A stretch of DNA of 53,969 nt from Smithellaceae bacterium (GTDB lineage Bacteria > Desulfobacterota > Syntrophia > Syntrophales > Smithellaceae), in assembly GCA_030690945.1 (NCBI GenBank), contig JAUYFM010000062.1, positions 1 to 53,969 on the forward strand, read 5' to 3'. The translations under genes were made by a program, and so were the position numbers. Numbering within the stretch: the stretch's first letter is position 1; each line of letters starts with the position of its first letter. Of this stretch, positions 16,076-25,928 are shown in pieces. The notes beneath the pieces are model-generated. The model ran no database searches and was not told where the DNA came from. It was given only the letters and a program-made list of their open reading frames with translations.

Positions 16076-19000
16076 TGAGCAATACGTTGCCCCAAGATCA
16101 TTCCTATAGCCGGCTGGGACGGCATATTGAGCATCACGCAGATGCTATCATGATTGCTGATTATCACCATCTTCTGCAGGCGCTCAAAACCACGAACGTC
16201 CGGAGTTCCAGACGACCGGATCTGACGCAAAATATTTTATCCAGACTGCAACATAGATTTGACGTCTCGTGCCAGCGTGTGCAGAATCGCAAACGATGCG
16301 TTCCCGCTTTTGGATTTTCTCCCGAACTGCCCATCGCAGCCAAAAAACAGCTTATTATCGATACCATCAGGAAAGATCAGGTCGTCGTCATTACAGGTGA
16401 AACAGGTTCGGGCAAGACGACACAGATACCCAAAATGTGTCTGGAAGCGGGTCTTGGCCTGCGCGGCATGATTGGACTGACTCAGCCCCGGCGGATTGCC
16501 GCCGTCAGCATCGCCTCGCGTATCGCCTCGGAACTGGGTCAGCTCTGCGGGGAATCCGTGGCTTACAAAATCCGCTTTGAAGAAAAAACATCAGCCGAAC
16601 CCCTGATCAAAGTCATGACCGACGGCATGCTGCTTGCCGAAACAGTCCAGGACCGCGATTTGCTGGCCTACGATACGATCATTGTGGATGAAGCTCATGA
16701 GCGCAGTCTCAATATTGATTTTATTTTAGGCTATCTGCGAACTCTGCTTTTGAAAAGAAAAGACCTGAAGCTGATTATCACCTCCGCTACGATTGACACG
16801 GCCAAATTTGCTCAAGCCTTTGATAAGGCCCCGGTGATTGAAGTATCCGGGCGGATGTATCCCGTCGAAGTGCGCTACTCGCCGATTGATCCCGTCCAGG
16901 AAGAAAAAGGAGAGACGACGTATGTTGATGAAGTTGTAACCTGCGTAGAAAATTTACAAAGAGAAAGACGTTTTGAAGATATTCTGATTTTTCTGCCCAC
17001 GGAGCAGGACATTCGTGAAACATGTGAGCGTCTGGCCAAAAGATGTTCAGGTCTTGTCCTGCCTTTATTTGCCAGGCTTTCTGCAGGAAATCAGAGGCTT
17101 GTTTTTTCCCCCGCGCATGAGCAGAAAATTATTGTGGCAACGAATATCGCGGAGACATCCCTGACCATCCCCGGAATCAAATATGTGATTGACGCAGGGC
17201 TCGCACGCATTCTGGAGTATAATCCCCGCAGTCAGACCACCGGACTGCCGATCAAACCCATTTCGAAGAGCAGCGCCGAGCAAAGGAAAGGACGCTGCGG
17301 CCGCGTTCAGGACGGTATCTGCATCCGCCTCTATTCCCGGGAAGACTTTGCCGACAGGCCTCTTTATACGACGCCGGAGATCCTGCGCTCCAATCTGGCC
17401 GGCGTGATTCTGCGTATGCTTTCTCTGAATCTGGGGTTGGTCACGTCCTTTCCTTTCATTGACCGGCCTCATCCTAAAAATATCCGCGACGGCATCGAAA
17501 CACTGCGCGACCTGGGAGCGCTCACCCGCGACGAGAGCGAGACGGAGGCGGAACTATACAAACTAACCCAAATCGGTCAGACCATGGCTCAATTTCCTCT
17601 GGACCCCAGAGTGTCACGAATGATCATTGAAGCGAAGAAAGAAGGCTGTGTCAACGAAATAGCCGTGATCGCCGCGGCGCTGAGCATTCAGGACCCGCGT
17701 GAACGCCCCTATGATAAAACCGATCAGGCGGCGACCGCGCATGCTCAATTCCAGCATCCGGAATCGGATTTTCTCACCTACCTTCAAATCTGGAACCGCT
17801 ACTCCGATATCCTGGAAAAAATGCAATCGCAGAGCAAGTTGAGAAAATTCTGCCGCGATCATTTTCTTTCCTACAGGCGCATGATGGAATGGCGGGACAT
17901 TTATCATCAGATCCTGGATATTATCAGCGGCAAAAATATTGCGCAGAAAAATCGAAAACCCGTGAAGATTGAAATAGACCAGGCGATTTCCGATAAGATT
18001 CACCGCTCAATTCTCAGCGGCTATCTTTCCAACATCGCGCTGAAAAAAGAAAAGAATTTTTATACGGCTGCCAAAAGCCGGGAGGTGATGCTTTATCCGG
18101 GCTCCGGCCTTTTTAACCGGGGCGGGAAATGGATAGTGGCAGCGGAAATCAGTCTGACGTCCAGGGTTTTTGCCCGCAATGCGGCCAATATCGCAAGCGA
18201 ATGGCTGGAAGAACTGGGCAGGGATCATTGCCGTTATACCTATTGGGCGGCTCATTGGGAAAAGAATCGCGGCCAGGTTGCGGCGCTGGAAAAAGTGATT
18301 TTATTCGGATTGACCATTGTTGAGCAAAGAACGGTTGCCTACGAACGGATCAACCCGGAGGAAGCCAAACAGATATTCATCCGCGAAGCGCTGGTGACGG
18401 GCGAAGTTGGACGCAAGCTTCCCTTTCTCACGCACAATCTGTCTTTGTGGGAGAAGACAAAGACGATGGAAGATAAGCTGCGTAAACGCGGTATCGCGGT
18501 TGATGAAGAAGCCATCGCCAGGCTTTACGAGCAGAGATTGCCGCTGATTTCGGACATCCGGTCATTGCAGAAGCTGATCAAAGACAAGGGAAGTGATGAT
18601 TTTCTTCGTTTCCGGGAAGAAGACTTTATCGCTGAAGATCCCGACCCGCAGGAGTTGAAGCAATATCCCGATCAAATTAAAATCGGCAACGCCGCGCTGG
18701 CCTGCCGTTACCGCTTTGAACCAGGCCGTGCGGGTGATGGCGTGACGGTCAAGGTGCCTCTGGGGCTGGTTTCCAAAGCCGCCTCGGAAAATATTGAAAG
18801 GCATCTGCCTTCTCTGTTACAGGAAAAGGTTTTTTATATGCTGAAATCTCTGCCCAAAAACGTCAGACAAAAGCTGCCACCTGTGGTTCAGATTGCCCGA
18901 ACATTCAGCGAGCGGGCAGCGATTGCAGAAAACTCTTTGCCCCTGGCTTTAAGCAAGTTTTTGTTTCATGAATACAAATTGACGGTGCCGGTCGATTCAT

Positions 19001-20049
19001 GGGCCCTGGATAAATTGCCGCCGCATTTGAATGTCCGCTACAGTGTGATTGACGACCAGGGCAGCGAAGTTAGGAGCAGCCGGGACATCGGAGAACTGCA
19101 AAAAGAGCTGGCCCAACAGGTCCATCGGACCTCCCTTACGGCCTATCGCCGGCAATGGGAAAAGGATGCCGTCACCAGTTGGAATTTTGGCCGGTTACCC
19201 GAGAACATTGAGCTTGTGGGAAAACACGGTTTGACAGGTTATGTCTATCTTGCCCTGCAAGTAACGGACGGCGTCATCAATCTCCGTCTTTTCCCCAATC
19301 CACAGGAAGCCGCCGTAAGTCACCTTCAGGGTGTTGCCGCGCTTTATGATATTTTTTTCGCGGATAAGCTCAAACAACTTAAAAAAAACATCACGCTGGC
19401 CGGCGACTTAATAAAATGGGCCGCCAACATCGGTAATCCCAAACATCTGGAACAGTCCATCATGGATTGTGTTAAAAAAGATTTGTTTTACCAACCCTGG
19501 CGCACGTCCGAAGAGTTTACCAACCACGCCAATGCCGTCAATACAAAAATCCTGCAATATGGACAGCAAATCGTTGACGCCATCACACCGGTTCTCAGGA
19601 GTTTTACGGATACTTATGATTTGCTGCAAAAGCTGATGCAAAAAAACCGCGTAAATAATCCCGTGCTCAAATTTCTAAAAACAACTCTGGCTGAGTTGCA
19701 TGGCCTTGTTCCCGTAAATTTTCCGGCGCTACACGCCTTTGATCGTCTGCGCAACCTATCACGCTATATAAAAGCTCTGTCGATACGGGCTGAACGCGGC
19801 AGTCTGAATCTGGCGGCCACGGAAGTCAAATTACAGGATGTCACAATTTATGCAAAACATCTTCAGGAAATCCGCAACAATATGGCCTCCACTGCGTCGG
19901 CGGAAAAAAAGGATAAAGCGGATGAACTTTACTGGATGATCGAAGAATACAAAGTTTCACTTTTCGCTCAGGAGCTCAAAACCCCCTACCCTGTTTCATC
20001 CAAAAGGCTTCAGCAACTGATCCGGGAAATCGAAAATATCATTTATTGA
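16075..20049 (+). CDS. hrpA: ATP-dependent RNA helicase HrpA (DEAH family)
   Basis: 1324 residues, the full length of bacterial HrpA. Helicase motifs are all present in the first 450 residues: Walker A GETGSGKTTQIP, TQPRRIAAVS, the box VDEAHERS, the SAT motif ITSATIDTAKF, TNIAETSLTIPG and the motif VI region QRKGRCGRV. The helicase-associated (HA2) and OB-fold regions follow, and the last 600 residues are the HrpA-specific DUF3418 extension. HrpA enzymes act on RNA and have been tied to mRNA processing and rescue of stalled or collided ribosomes. Start: GTG at 16075, fused to the stop of the previous gene, which means translational coupling; the ribosome site itself is weak. Confidence 0.96.
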   Translation: MSNTLPQDHSYSRLGRHIEHHADAIMIADYHHLLQALKTTNVRSSRRPDLTQNILSRLQHRFDVSCQRVQNRKRCVPAFGFSPELPIAAKKQLIIDTIRKDQVVVITGETGSGKTTQIPKMCLEAGLGLRGMIGLTQPRRIAAVSIASRIASELGQLCGESVAYKIRFEEKTSAEPLIKVMTDGMLLAETVQDRDLLAYDTIIVDEAHERSLNIDFILGYLRTLLLKRKDLKLIITSATIDTAKFAQAFDKAPVIEVSGRMYPVEVRYSPIDPVQEEKGETTYVDEVVTCVENLQRERRFEDILIFLPTEQDIRETCERLAKRCSGLVLPLFARLSAGNQRLVFSPAHEQKIIVATNIAETSLTIPGIKYVIDAGLARILEYNPRSQTTGLPIKPISKSSAEQRKGRCGRVQDGICIRLYSREDFADRPLYTTPEILRSNLAGVILRMLSLNLGLVTSFPFIDRPHPKNIRDGIETLRDLGALTRDESETEAELYKLTQIGQTMAQFPLDPRVSRMIIEAKKEGCVNEIAVIAAALSIQDPRERPYDKTDQAATAHAQFQHPESDFLTYLQIWNRYSDILEKMQSQSKLRKFCRDHFLSYRRMMEWRDIYHQILDIISGKNIAQKNRKPVKIEIDQAISDKIHRSILSGYLSNIALKKEKNFYTAAKSREVMLYPGSGLFNRGGKWIVAAEISLTSRVFARNAANIASEWLEELGRDHCRYTYWAAHWEKNRGQVAALEKVILFGLTIVEQRTVAYERINPEEAKQIFIREALVTGEVGRKLPFLTHNLSLWEKTKTMEDKLRKRGIAVDEEAIARLYEQRLPLISDIRSLQKLIKDKGSDDFLRFREEDFIAEDPDPQELKQYPDQIKIGNAALACRYRFEPGRAGDGVTVKVPLGLVSKAASENIERHLPSLLQEKVFYMLKSLPKNVRQKLPPVVQIARTFSERAAIAENSLPLALSKFLFHEYKLTVPVDSWALDKLPPHLNVRYSVIDDQGSEVRSSRDIGELQKELAQQVHRTSLTAYRRQWEKDAVTSWNFGRLPENIELVGKHGLTGYVYLALQVTDGVINLRLFPNPQEAAVSHLQGVAALYDIFFADKLKQLKKNITLAGDLIKWAANIGNPKHLEQSIMDCVKKDLFYQPWRTSEEFTNHANAVNTKILQYGQQIVDAITPVLRSFTDTYDLLQKLMQKNRVNNPVLKFLKTTLAELHGLVPVNFPALHAFDRLRNLSRYIKALSIRAERGSLNLAATEVKLQDVTIYAKHLQEIRNNMASTASAEKKDKADELYWMIEEYKVSLFAQELKTPYPVSSKRLQQLIREIENIIY

Positions 20050-20077
20050 TTCATTGCATAGGCATATTTCAATGCCG

Positions 20078-21259
20078 TTATTGGTATTCTTTGATGACTG
20101 CGGCAAATCCATCCATGGAATTAAGGATGGTCGGATCATCGACGCAGAAGGCAATACGGAAGTATCCGGGACAGCCGAAACCGCTGCCGGGGACAACCAG
20201 AATATTTTTCTTCAAAAGCAACTGGACAAATTCCACGTCATCGCGAATCGGACTTTTTACAAATAAATAGAAAGCGCCTTGCGGTTTGGTAAATTTGTAA
20301 CCGGCTTTGGCTAAGCCCTTACACAGCAAATCACGTTTTTTCTGATAAACCTTCACATCAACCGTTACGTGCTGAAGTCTGGCCACAATCCGCTGCATCA
20401 GCGCCGGCGCATTCACGAAACCTGAGATTCGAGTGCATAAAATAAGCGCGTTCATTAAATCGCCTGCTTCATGAATCTTCGGATTCACGGCAATGTAACC
20501 GATTCTTTCTCCCGGGAGAGACAGCGTTTTGGAATAGGAATAAGCAATGATACTGTTGGGGTAAGCTTTTAATATACTGGGCATCTCAACGCCATCAAAT
20601 ACAATTTCCGCATAGGGTTCATCCGCGATCAAATAGATAGGTTTGTTGCGTAAACTGCCCTTTTCTTTCAATAACCTGGCGAGATCGGCTATATTTTTTT
20701 TGCTGTAAACCTTGCCGGTCGGGTTGTTGGGCGAGTTGATGATAATGGCTTTTGTCTTTCGTGTTATCGCCTTGGAAATAGCGGCAATATCCAAAGAAAA
20801 ATCAGATTTGGTTGGCACATATTTCACAACACCATTATAATTTTCAATGTAAAAAGGATATTCAACAAAGAACGGTTTGAGGATGATGACCTCATCTCCC
20901 GGATCAAGGAGCGACTTCAAAATAACGTTCAGCGCACCGCCTGCCCCGCAGGACATCACGACATGATCGGCCGTTATCTTCAATCCGGTCGCGTTGCATA
21001 TTTTTTGCGCAATAACCTGCCTTGTTTCCAGATATCCTGCATTAGGCGTGTAGCCGTGCTTGAGCGCAATCTCCTGATTGGCAGCATGAATGAGTTCTCT
21101 TTTAAACTCCTGGGGATGATCCACATTGGGATTGCCCAGGCTAAAATCATAGACCTTATCCGCACCATGTATCTTTTTCAGGGCAATCCCTGCCTCAAAC
21201 ATTTTGCGGATCATGGACGATTGTGAAATGGATGCTTTAATTTTTTTTGATATACTCAT
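20078..21259 (-). CDS. PLP-dependent aminotransferase, class I/II (aspartate-aminotransferase-like)
   Basis: About 393 residues from the ATG at 21259, chosen because AAGGAAT lies just upstream; the frame extends to 21301 without a ribosome site. Fold-type I features are visible: the substrate loop DFSLGNPNVDHP, the cofactor aspartate in ADEPYAEI, the Schiff-base lysine in SYSKTLSLPGERIGY and the C-terminal arginine in GYFRIAFC. The subgroup resembles aspartate/aromatic aminotransferases of anaerobes, but the amino acid used cannot be fixed. It stands alone between hrpA (convergent) and a possible small remnant. Confidence 0.88.
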   Translation of the reverse strand: MSISKKIKASISQSSMIRKMFEAGIALKKIHGADKVYDFSLGNPNVDHPQEFKRELIHAANQEIALKHGYTPNAGYLETRQVIAQKICNATGLKITADHVVMSCGAGGALNVILKSLLDPGDEVIILKPFFVEYPFYIENYNGVVKYVPTKSDFSLDIAAISKAITRKTKAIIINSPNNPTGKVYSKKNIADLARLLKEKGSLRNKPIYLIADEPYAEIVFDGVEMPSILKAYPNSIIAYSYSKTLSLPGERIGYIAVNPKIHEAGDLMNALILCTRISGFVNAPALMQRIVARLQHVTVDVKVYQKKRDLLCKGLAKAGYKFTKPQGAFYLFVKSPIRDDVEFVQLLLKKNILVVPGSGFGCPGYFRIAFCVDDPTILNSMDGFAAVIKEYQ

Positions 21260-21304
21260 AACAAAATTCCTTGTCGACAAATTAAAAGGTTTGAATGCCA
21301 CCCA

Positions 21305-21469
21305 TCAAAAATTGTTTTTCAGATATTCATGAATCGCGCTGAAGTCGTGAAACGGCTGATAAGGCGTTGTTCCCTCTTCCTCGCACTTCTTTAAAAGCAC
21401 TCCTTTGGCAAAAACCAGGTCCGCGCATCGAGACGGGCAGATATCTGAATGATAAAATAATTTTCTTAT
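21305..21469 (-). pseudogene. Small protein-like frame without a normal start
   Basis: Reading leftward, a 52-codon stretch gives KLFYHSDICPSRCADLVF, then AKGVLLKKCEEEGTTPYQPF and ends HEYLKNNF before TGA. The composition and three cysteines look like a real protein. No ATG, GTG or TTG opens the frame; only ATA and ATT codons precede it before an upstream stop. It is either a 3' remnant, a gene using a rare start, or has a frameshift near 21465-21490. The family is not recognised. Confidence 0.35.
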
Positions 21470-21485
21470 GCCGACGATTTTGTCA

Positions 21486-21797
21486 TTAATGCCTGCGGCG
21501 TTTTAATATCACAATGATACCCAGCAAAACCAGGACTGCTGGCAATATATATTGAGAATATTTGTGCAGGTCGAATCCATAGAATTCTATAATTAGAAAA
21601 ATTACCCCCACCGTGGCTATAATCCAGCCTTCGATAGCCCGGAATTTTTGAATCAGTGTTCCGATGCCAATGACGATGAGCAGTATCGGCCAAGTCTGAC
21701 CAAAACTATAACTTGTTGTCTTGCCAATAAAAATTAATACACCTAAAGTAATTAGAATGAGTCCACCGGTAAGAATGTTGCGTTTTTCACTTGGCAT
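21486..21797 (-). CDS. Small membrane protein (LiaF/DUF5668-like transmembrane region)
   Basis: 103 residues from the ATG at 21797, which follows GGGGGGAGAA. Four hydrophobic segments are seen: GGLILITLGVLIFIG, TWPILLIVIGIGTLI, GWIIATVGVIFLIIEF and ILPAVLVLLGIIVIL, and the C-terminus is KRRRH. The first two helices, separated by a short loop containing Trp-Pro, resemble the LiaF-type transmembrane domain found in envelope stress proteins. No soluble LiaF domain is attached, so only the membrane unit remains. It is separated from slipin by a strong hairpin. Confidence 0.72.
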   Translation of the reverse strand: MPSEKRNILTGGLILITLGVLIFIGKTTSYSFGQTWPILLIVIGIGTLIQKFRAIEGWIIATVGVIFLIIEFYGFDLHKYSQYILPAVLVLLGIIVILKRRRH

Positions 21798-21831
21798 ATA
21801 TAGTTCTCCCCCCAACAATCATTTTATATCT

Positions 21832-21860
21832 TGCGGCAGGAGTTTACAACTCCTGCCGCA
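21832..21860 (-). terminator. Perfect 13-bp hairpin between slipin and the small membrane gene
   Basis: TGCGGCAGGAGTT (21832-21844) and AACTCCTGCCGCA (21848-21860) form a perfect 13-bp stem with a 3-base loop, seven bases past the slipin stop. There is no long T run on either side, so it may be a terminator, an mRNA 3'-end stabiliser or both. Confidence 0.6.
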
Positions 21861-21866
21861 TATCTT

Positions 21867-22631
21867 TTATGCTTTTTCCGCCAGCTTTAAAAAAGGTTTA
21901 ACCAAATCGATCGGGATGGGGAATAAGATTGTAGAATTATTTTCGGCTGCAATCTGGTTCAAAGTCTGCAAATAGCGCAGTTGCAGGGACATAGGCTGTG
22001 TCTCCATCAAGGCGGCGGCATCTATCAGCTTCTGTGCGGCCTGAAATTCGCCTTCCGCATTGATGATCTTCGCCCTTCTTTCTCTTTCGGCTTCCGCTTG
22101 CTTCGCCATCGCGCGCTTCATCTCTTCGGGCAGATCGATATGCTTTACTTCAACTAATGATATTTTGATTCCCCAAGGCTCCGTGCTGCGATCCAAAATC
22201 GCCTGCAGGTGCATATTGATCTTTTCGCGCTCGGAGAGAATCTCGTCCAGCTCCATCTGGCCGCAAACACTGCGTAAAGTCGTCTGGGCCAGCTGTGAAG
22301 TGGCGTACAAGTAATTTTCGACATTGACGAGCGCCGCGTTCGCATTCGTAACACGGAAATACACAACGGCGCTGACCTTGATGGACACGTTATCTTTCGT
22401 GATGACGTCCTGGGGAGGAACATCCAGGGTAATCGTCCGCATATCTACTTTGACAATCTTATCGACCATCGGAATGATAATAATCAAACCCGGGCCTTTG
22501 ACGTCCCGAATGCGGCCTAGACGAAAAATAACCGCCCTTTCATACTCATTTAAAATACGAATTGCTGACGCCAGAAACATAACCACCAGCGCTATCCCAA
22601 CAATCAACGGAACCGGTAATGTACCAATCAT
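21867..22631 (-). CDS. Slipin (stomatin/prohibitin-like SPFH membrane protein)
   Basis: 254 residues. One N-terminal membrane helix ([18 protein letters not shown]) is followed by the SPFH domain: [59 protein letters not shown] and [15 protein letters not shown] charged helical C-terminal region ([19 protein letters not shown]) would form the oligomer. Slipins build membrane microdomain scaffolds. Together with the NfeD protease encoded just upstream it forms the well-known stomatin-NfeD operon pair, in which NfeD can cut the stomatin C-terminus. Confidence 0.94.
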   Translation of the reverse strand: MIGTLPVPLIVGIALVVMFLASAIRILNEYERAVIFRLGRIRDVKGPGLIIIIPMVDKIVKVDMRTITLDVPPQDVITKDNVSIKVSAVVYFRVTNANAALVNVENYLYATSQLAQTTLRSVCGQMELDEILSEREKINMHLQAILDRSTEPWGIKISLVEVKHIDLPEEMKRAMAKQAEAERERRAKIINAEGEFQAAQKLIDAAALMETQPMSLQLRYLQTLNQIAAENNSTILFPIPIDLVKPFLKLAEKA

Positions 22632-22651
22632 TTAATCTTCCTCCTTAAGTA

Positions 22652-23965
22652 TTATTTTTGATTAATTATTTTTATCTCTTCAACAGTCAGCTTAAGCCCT
22701 TCCACTTTCTTGATCAGGACTTTTGCTCCCTTTGGTATCAGATAATTGCTCTGGGCTGCCCAGTATTCGCCTTGAAACAAAACCTGTCCTTTAGCGTCAA
22801 TGTCTGTCACTGCTTCACCTTGTGCTTCGATCATCGTTTCTGTTCCGGAATAATGTTTCCTCGTCTGCGCCTTGATCGCCAGCCAAATCACCAGGGCAAA
22901 GAAAGCGGAAGCTACGACAACAGTCGGGATCAATACCTGCAAGGAAACCCTCAACGCCGGTTCCGGTGTATCAAAAAGAAAAAGTGACCCCAGTGACAGG
23001 GATATCACACCGCCAACAGTTAACATACCGTAACTCATAATTTTTATCTCCGCAATAAATAAAACGATGCTGAATAGAATCAGCAATATTCCCGTGTAAT
23101 TCACCGGCAGGGTGGAAAGGCCGAAAAACGCTAAAAGCAGGGATATCCCGCCGATGACGCCGGGCAAAATCGCACCCGGTGTGGAAAACTCGAAATACAG
23201 CCCCGCCAGACCGATCAGTAAAAGAATATAGGCGATATTGGGATTGGAAATCGCCGCCAGAATCCCTTGCCGCGTGCCAATCTTTTTTGTATCCAAAACA
23301 GCATTGGCGGTGAATAGCTTCCTTTTACTTCCGGCAACGGTTACTTCCTTCTGATCAATCGCCGCCAATAGCTTTTCAATATCCACGGCCACAACATCAA
23401 TGACCTTCAATTTCAAAGCCTCATCCGCCGTGATTGATTCACTCTTTCGTACCGCTTTTTCCACCCATTCTTCGCTGCGGCCTCGAGTTTTGGCTATGCT
23501 GCGGGCGTAAGCCGCCGCGTCATTCTCTATTTTTTGGGACATGGTTTTGTCCATTTCGCCGCTGCCCCCGATGCCGATCGCCACAGGATGGGCGGCGCCA
23601 ATGTTGGTTCCGGGCGCCATGGCGGCAACATGCGCGGCCTGCGCGATAATCACTCCCGCCGAAGCGGCTCGCGCGCCTGACGGATAGACATAAACGATGA
23701 CCGGCAGCGGCGCGTTGAGAATGCTTTTGGCAATATCCCGCATGGCAGTGTCCAAGCCCCCGGGCGTGTCGAGTAAAATGATCATACCGTCCGCACCTGC
23801 TTTTTGCGCTTCTTCCAGGCTTTCAGCGACATATTTTGCCGAGGGTGAGGTAATGACGCCTTCCAGATTGATCACATGAAAGATAGGTTTCTTATCCTGC
23901 GCATGGAGAACACCGGCTGTCACGATGAGGATCAGCAGTAATACGAAGGATAATCTTTTTAACAT
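22652..23965 (-). CDS. nfeD: NfeD-like membrane-bound serine protease (ClpP class)
   Basis: About 437 residues from the ATG at 23965, preceded by GAAGAGG; the longer frame to 24040 would run into udg. A signal peptide (LSFVLLLILIVTAGVLHA) leads into a ClpP-type protease domain with LLDTPGGLDTAMRDI and the nucleophile Ser in GARAASAGVIIAQAAH, then four or five membrane helices around residues 235-370, and finally the small beta-barrel NfeD domain (QGEAVTDIDAKGQVLFQGEYW). It acts in or at the inner membrane, with the protease facing the periplasm. Its stop lies 20 bases from slipin. Confidence 0.94.
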   Translation of the reverse strand: MLKRLSFVLLLILIVTAGVLHAQDKKPIFHVINLEGVITSPSAKYVAESLEEAQKAGADGMIILLDTPGGLDTAMRDIAKSILNAPLPVIVYVYPSGARAASAGVIIAQAAHVAAMAPGTNIGAAHPVAIGIGGSGEMDKTMSQKIENDAAAYARSIAKTRGRSEEWVEKAVRKSESITADEALKLKVIDVVAVDIEKLLAAIDQKEVTVAGSKRKLFTANAVLDTKKIGTRQGILAAISNPNIAYILLLIGLAGLYFEFSTPGAILPGVIGGISLLLAFFGLSTLPVNYTGILLILFSIVLFIAEIKIMSYGMLTVGGVISLSLGSLFLFDTPEPALRVSLQVLIPTVVVASAFFALVIWLAIKAQTRKHYSGTETMIEAQGEAVTDIDAKGQVLFQGEYWAAQSNYLIPKGAKVLIKKVEGLKLTVEEIKIINQK

Positions 23966-23997
23966 GATTGCACCTCTTCCTGACTTTATGATCCTTC

Positions 23998-24717
23998 TCA
24001 CAGTTCTATTTCTTTCATGATCAACTGGACATCTTCCCAAACCTGCTTTTTAGCCGACGGATTCCGTAAAAGATAGGCCGGATGATACGTTGGCATTAGC
24101 TTGATCCCTTCATAGGTTTGAAAACGGCCGCGTAATGCGGTAATAGGTGTTTCGGTTTTCAAAAGGGTCTTTGCGGCAAACGATCCCAGCGCGCAAATGA
24201 TTTGTGGCGAGATCAGTTGCAGTTGCTGTTTCAAAAAAGGCTCGCACAACCGAATTTCGTCGGGCAGGGGGTTGCGGTTTCCAGGCGGGCGGCATTTGAG
24301 GATATTACAGATATAAACATCTTTTCGCGCAAGTCCCATAGCCTTTATAATGTTTGTTAAGAGCTGCCCCGCCCGACCCACAAAGGGCAAGCCCTGCTCG
24401 TCTTCATCCGCGCCCGGCGCTTCTCCCACAAAGACAATTTTTGCCGATACGTTGCCGTCGCCGAAAACGATGTTTTTCCTGGTCTTGGCTAATGAACATC
24501 GCTGGCAACCAAGAACTTCGCGGCCGAGATCATTTAATGGTTCTTCGTTATTTTCTGTTACTGCCTTATTATTTTTCTGCGCCGGCAAGGGCTTTTTCCA
24601 TTCCAATTCAACATACAAATTTTTAGAATTCAAGACTTGTCCTTTGACGGATTTCACCAACGACAGCAAGTCTTTTCGTATCTGATCCGATGATGATGTC
24701 GATAAAGATTCCGTCAT
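23998..24717 (-). CDS. udg: Uracil-DNA glycosylase, family 4 (iron-sulfur type)
   Basis: 239 residues: an extended N-terminal region of about 65 residues and a family 4/5-type glycosylase core. Four cysteines that would bind [4Fe-4S] are visible (CQRCSLAKTR, NILKCRPPG and IICALGSF). Active-site stretches are GEAPGADEDEQGLPFVG (motif 1) and YHPAYLLRN (motif 2 with the histidine). The enzyme removes uracil from DNA at the start of base-excision repair. Its ATG overlaps the coaBC stop (ATGA), so it is translationally coupled to coaBC. Confidence 0.94.
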   Translation of the reverse strand: MTESLSTSSSDQIRKDLLSLVKSVKGQVLNSKNLYVELEWKKPLPAQKNNKAVTENNEEPLNDLGREVLGCQRCSLAKTRKNIVFGDGNVSAKIVFVGEAPGADEDEQGLPFVGRAGQLLTNIIKAMGLARKDVYICNILKCRPPGNRNPLPDEIRLCEPFLKQQLQLISPQIICALGSFAAKTLLKTETPITALRGRFQTYEGIKLMPTYHPAYLLRNPSAKKQVWEDVQLIMKEIEL

Positions 24718-25928
24718 TGTTTTTTGCTGGGGCCTTTCTTTTTGCTTAATGTCCTGATGTGATCGAGAATCCGATGCGCGGCATTCCTTTTGGTCATTTT
24801 GTCCAAGGCAACCGTTTTCCCGTTTCTATCGATGATCGTAATGATATTGGTATCCGTCTGAAAACCGGCGCCCGCTTCCCGCAAACTGTTGGCGACAATC
24901 ATGTCCATATTTTTTTTGAGAAGTTTCTGCCGGGCATTGGCAAGCAGATCCTGCGTCTCCATGGCGAACCCCACCAGAATACCTTTTTTCTTTTTGGCGC
25001 CGATCTCGGCGATAATGTCCGGATTGCGGGTCAGTTCAATACCGGTCAGTCCCTTATCTTTTTTGATTTTTTCCGAGGCCAACGATATGGGCCGGTAGTC
25101 GGCCACTGCCGCGGCTTTGATAATCACCGTCGCTTTTGAATAATGATCCATCACGGCGTGATACATCTCCAGGGCGGTGCGCACAAAAATTATTTCTTTG
25201 ACCGGCGGTGGAGATAATTTAGTCGGTCCGCTGATCAACGTCACTTGCGCGCCACGCTGATGAGCGGCAAGAGCCAGCGCGTAACCCATTTTGCCCGATG
25301 AAAGATTGGTGATGAAACGCACCGGATCGAGAGGTTCTTCCGTGGGACCGGCTGTGATCAGCACTCTTTCACCGGCAAAATCCTTGGGCGTCAAAATTGA
25401 TGCAACCGCTTCCACAATCTCCGGAATTTCGGGCAGACGGCCTGACCCCGATGTTTTACAGGCCAGTTCTCCCACGCCGCTTTCCATCACGGTATAACCG
25501 AATTGCCTGAGCTTCCGTATGTTGTCCTGCACAACCGGATTGGCCAGCATCTTGTCATTCATAGCGGGACATATTAATGTCGGCTTGTTCTGCGCCATAA
25601 TGGCTGTGGTCAACAGATCATCGGCAATGCCGGATGCAATTTTTCCGATTACGTTTCCTGTCGCCGGCGCAACGACAAAGGCGTCGGCAAAATCCGCCAG
25701 GGCGATATGCGCCATATCATATTGATCCGTCGAGGCAAACATTTCCGTATAAACCTGTCCCTGTGAAAGGGTTTGCAGGGTTAAAGGCGTAATGAACTGC
25801 ATGGCGCTCTTTGTCATGACCACCCGAACCTCTGCGCCGGCCTTAATCAGAGCGCGGGTCAGCTCCGCCGCTTTATAAGCGGCAATACCGCCGGTAATCC
25901 CCAGAACAATTTTTTTATTTTCCAGCAT
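24714..25928 (-). CDS. coaBC: Bifunctional phosphopantothenoylcysteine decarboxylase / phosphopantothenate-cysteine ligase
   Basis: 404 residues, standard for CoaBC. The N-terminal flavoprotein half (CoaC) shows GITGGIAAYKAAEL, the catalytic His region in YDMAHIALAD, the PAMNDKM clamp and the Cys of GELACKTSGSGRLPE. The C-terminal CoaB half begins near RVLITAGPTEEPLDPVRF and contains NLSSGKMGYALA, the AAVADYRP loop and KIKKDKG. It carries out two steps of coenzyme A synthesis from phosphopantothenate, using CTP. It leads a small operon with udg. The 170 bases upstream are shared with the divergent M23 peptidase gene. Confidence 0.96.
   Translation of the reverse strand: MLENKKIVLGITGGIAAYKAAELTRALIKAGAEVRVVMTKSAMQFITPLTLQTLSQGQVYTEMFASTDQYDMAHIALADFADAFVVAPATGNVIGKIASGIADDLLTTAIMAQNKPTLICPAMNDKMLANPVVQDNIRKLRQFGYTVMESGVGELACKTSGSGRLPEIPEIVEAVASILTPKDFAGERVLITAGPTEEPLDPVRFITNLSSGKMGYALALAAHQRGAQVTLISGPTKLSPPPVKEIIFVRTALEMYHAVMDHYSKATVIIKAAAVADYRPISLASEKIKKDKGLTGIELTRNPDIIAEIGAKKKKGILVGFAMETQDLLANARQKLLKKNMDMIVANSLREAGAGFQTDTNIITIIDRNGKTVALDKMTKRNAAHRILDHIRTLSKKKGPSKKQ

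Noticed and set aside
16787-17472. Antisense open frames inside hrpA and the hydrogenase genes
   Set aside because: They mirror long coding sequences with strong codon bias, lack ribosome sites and show no motifs.
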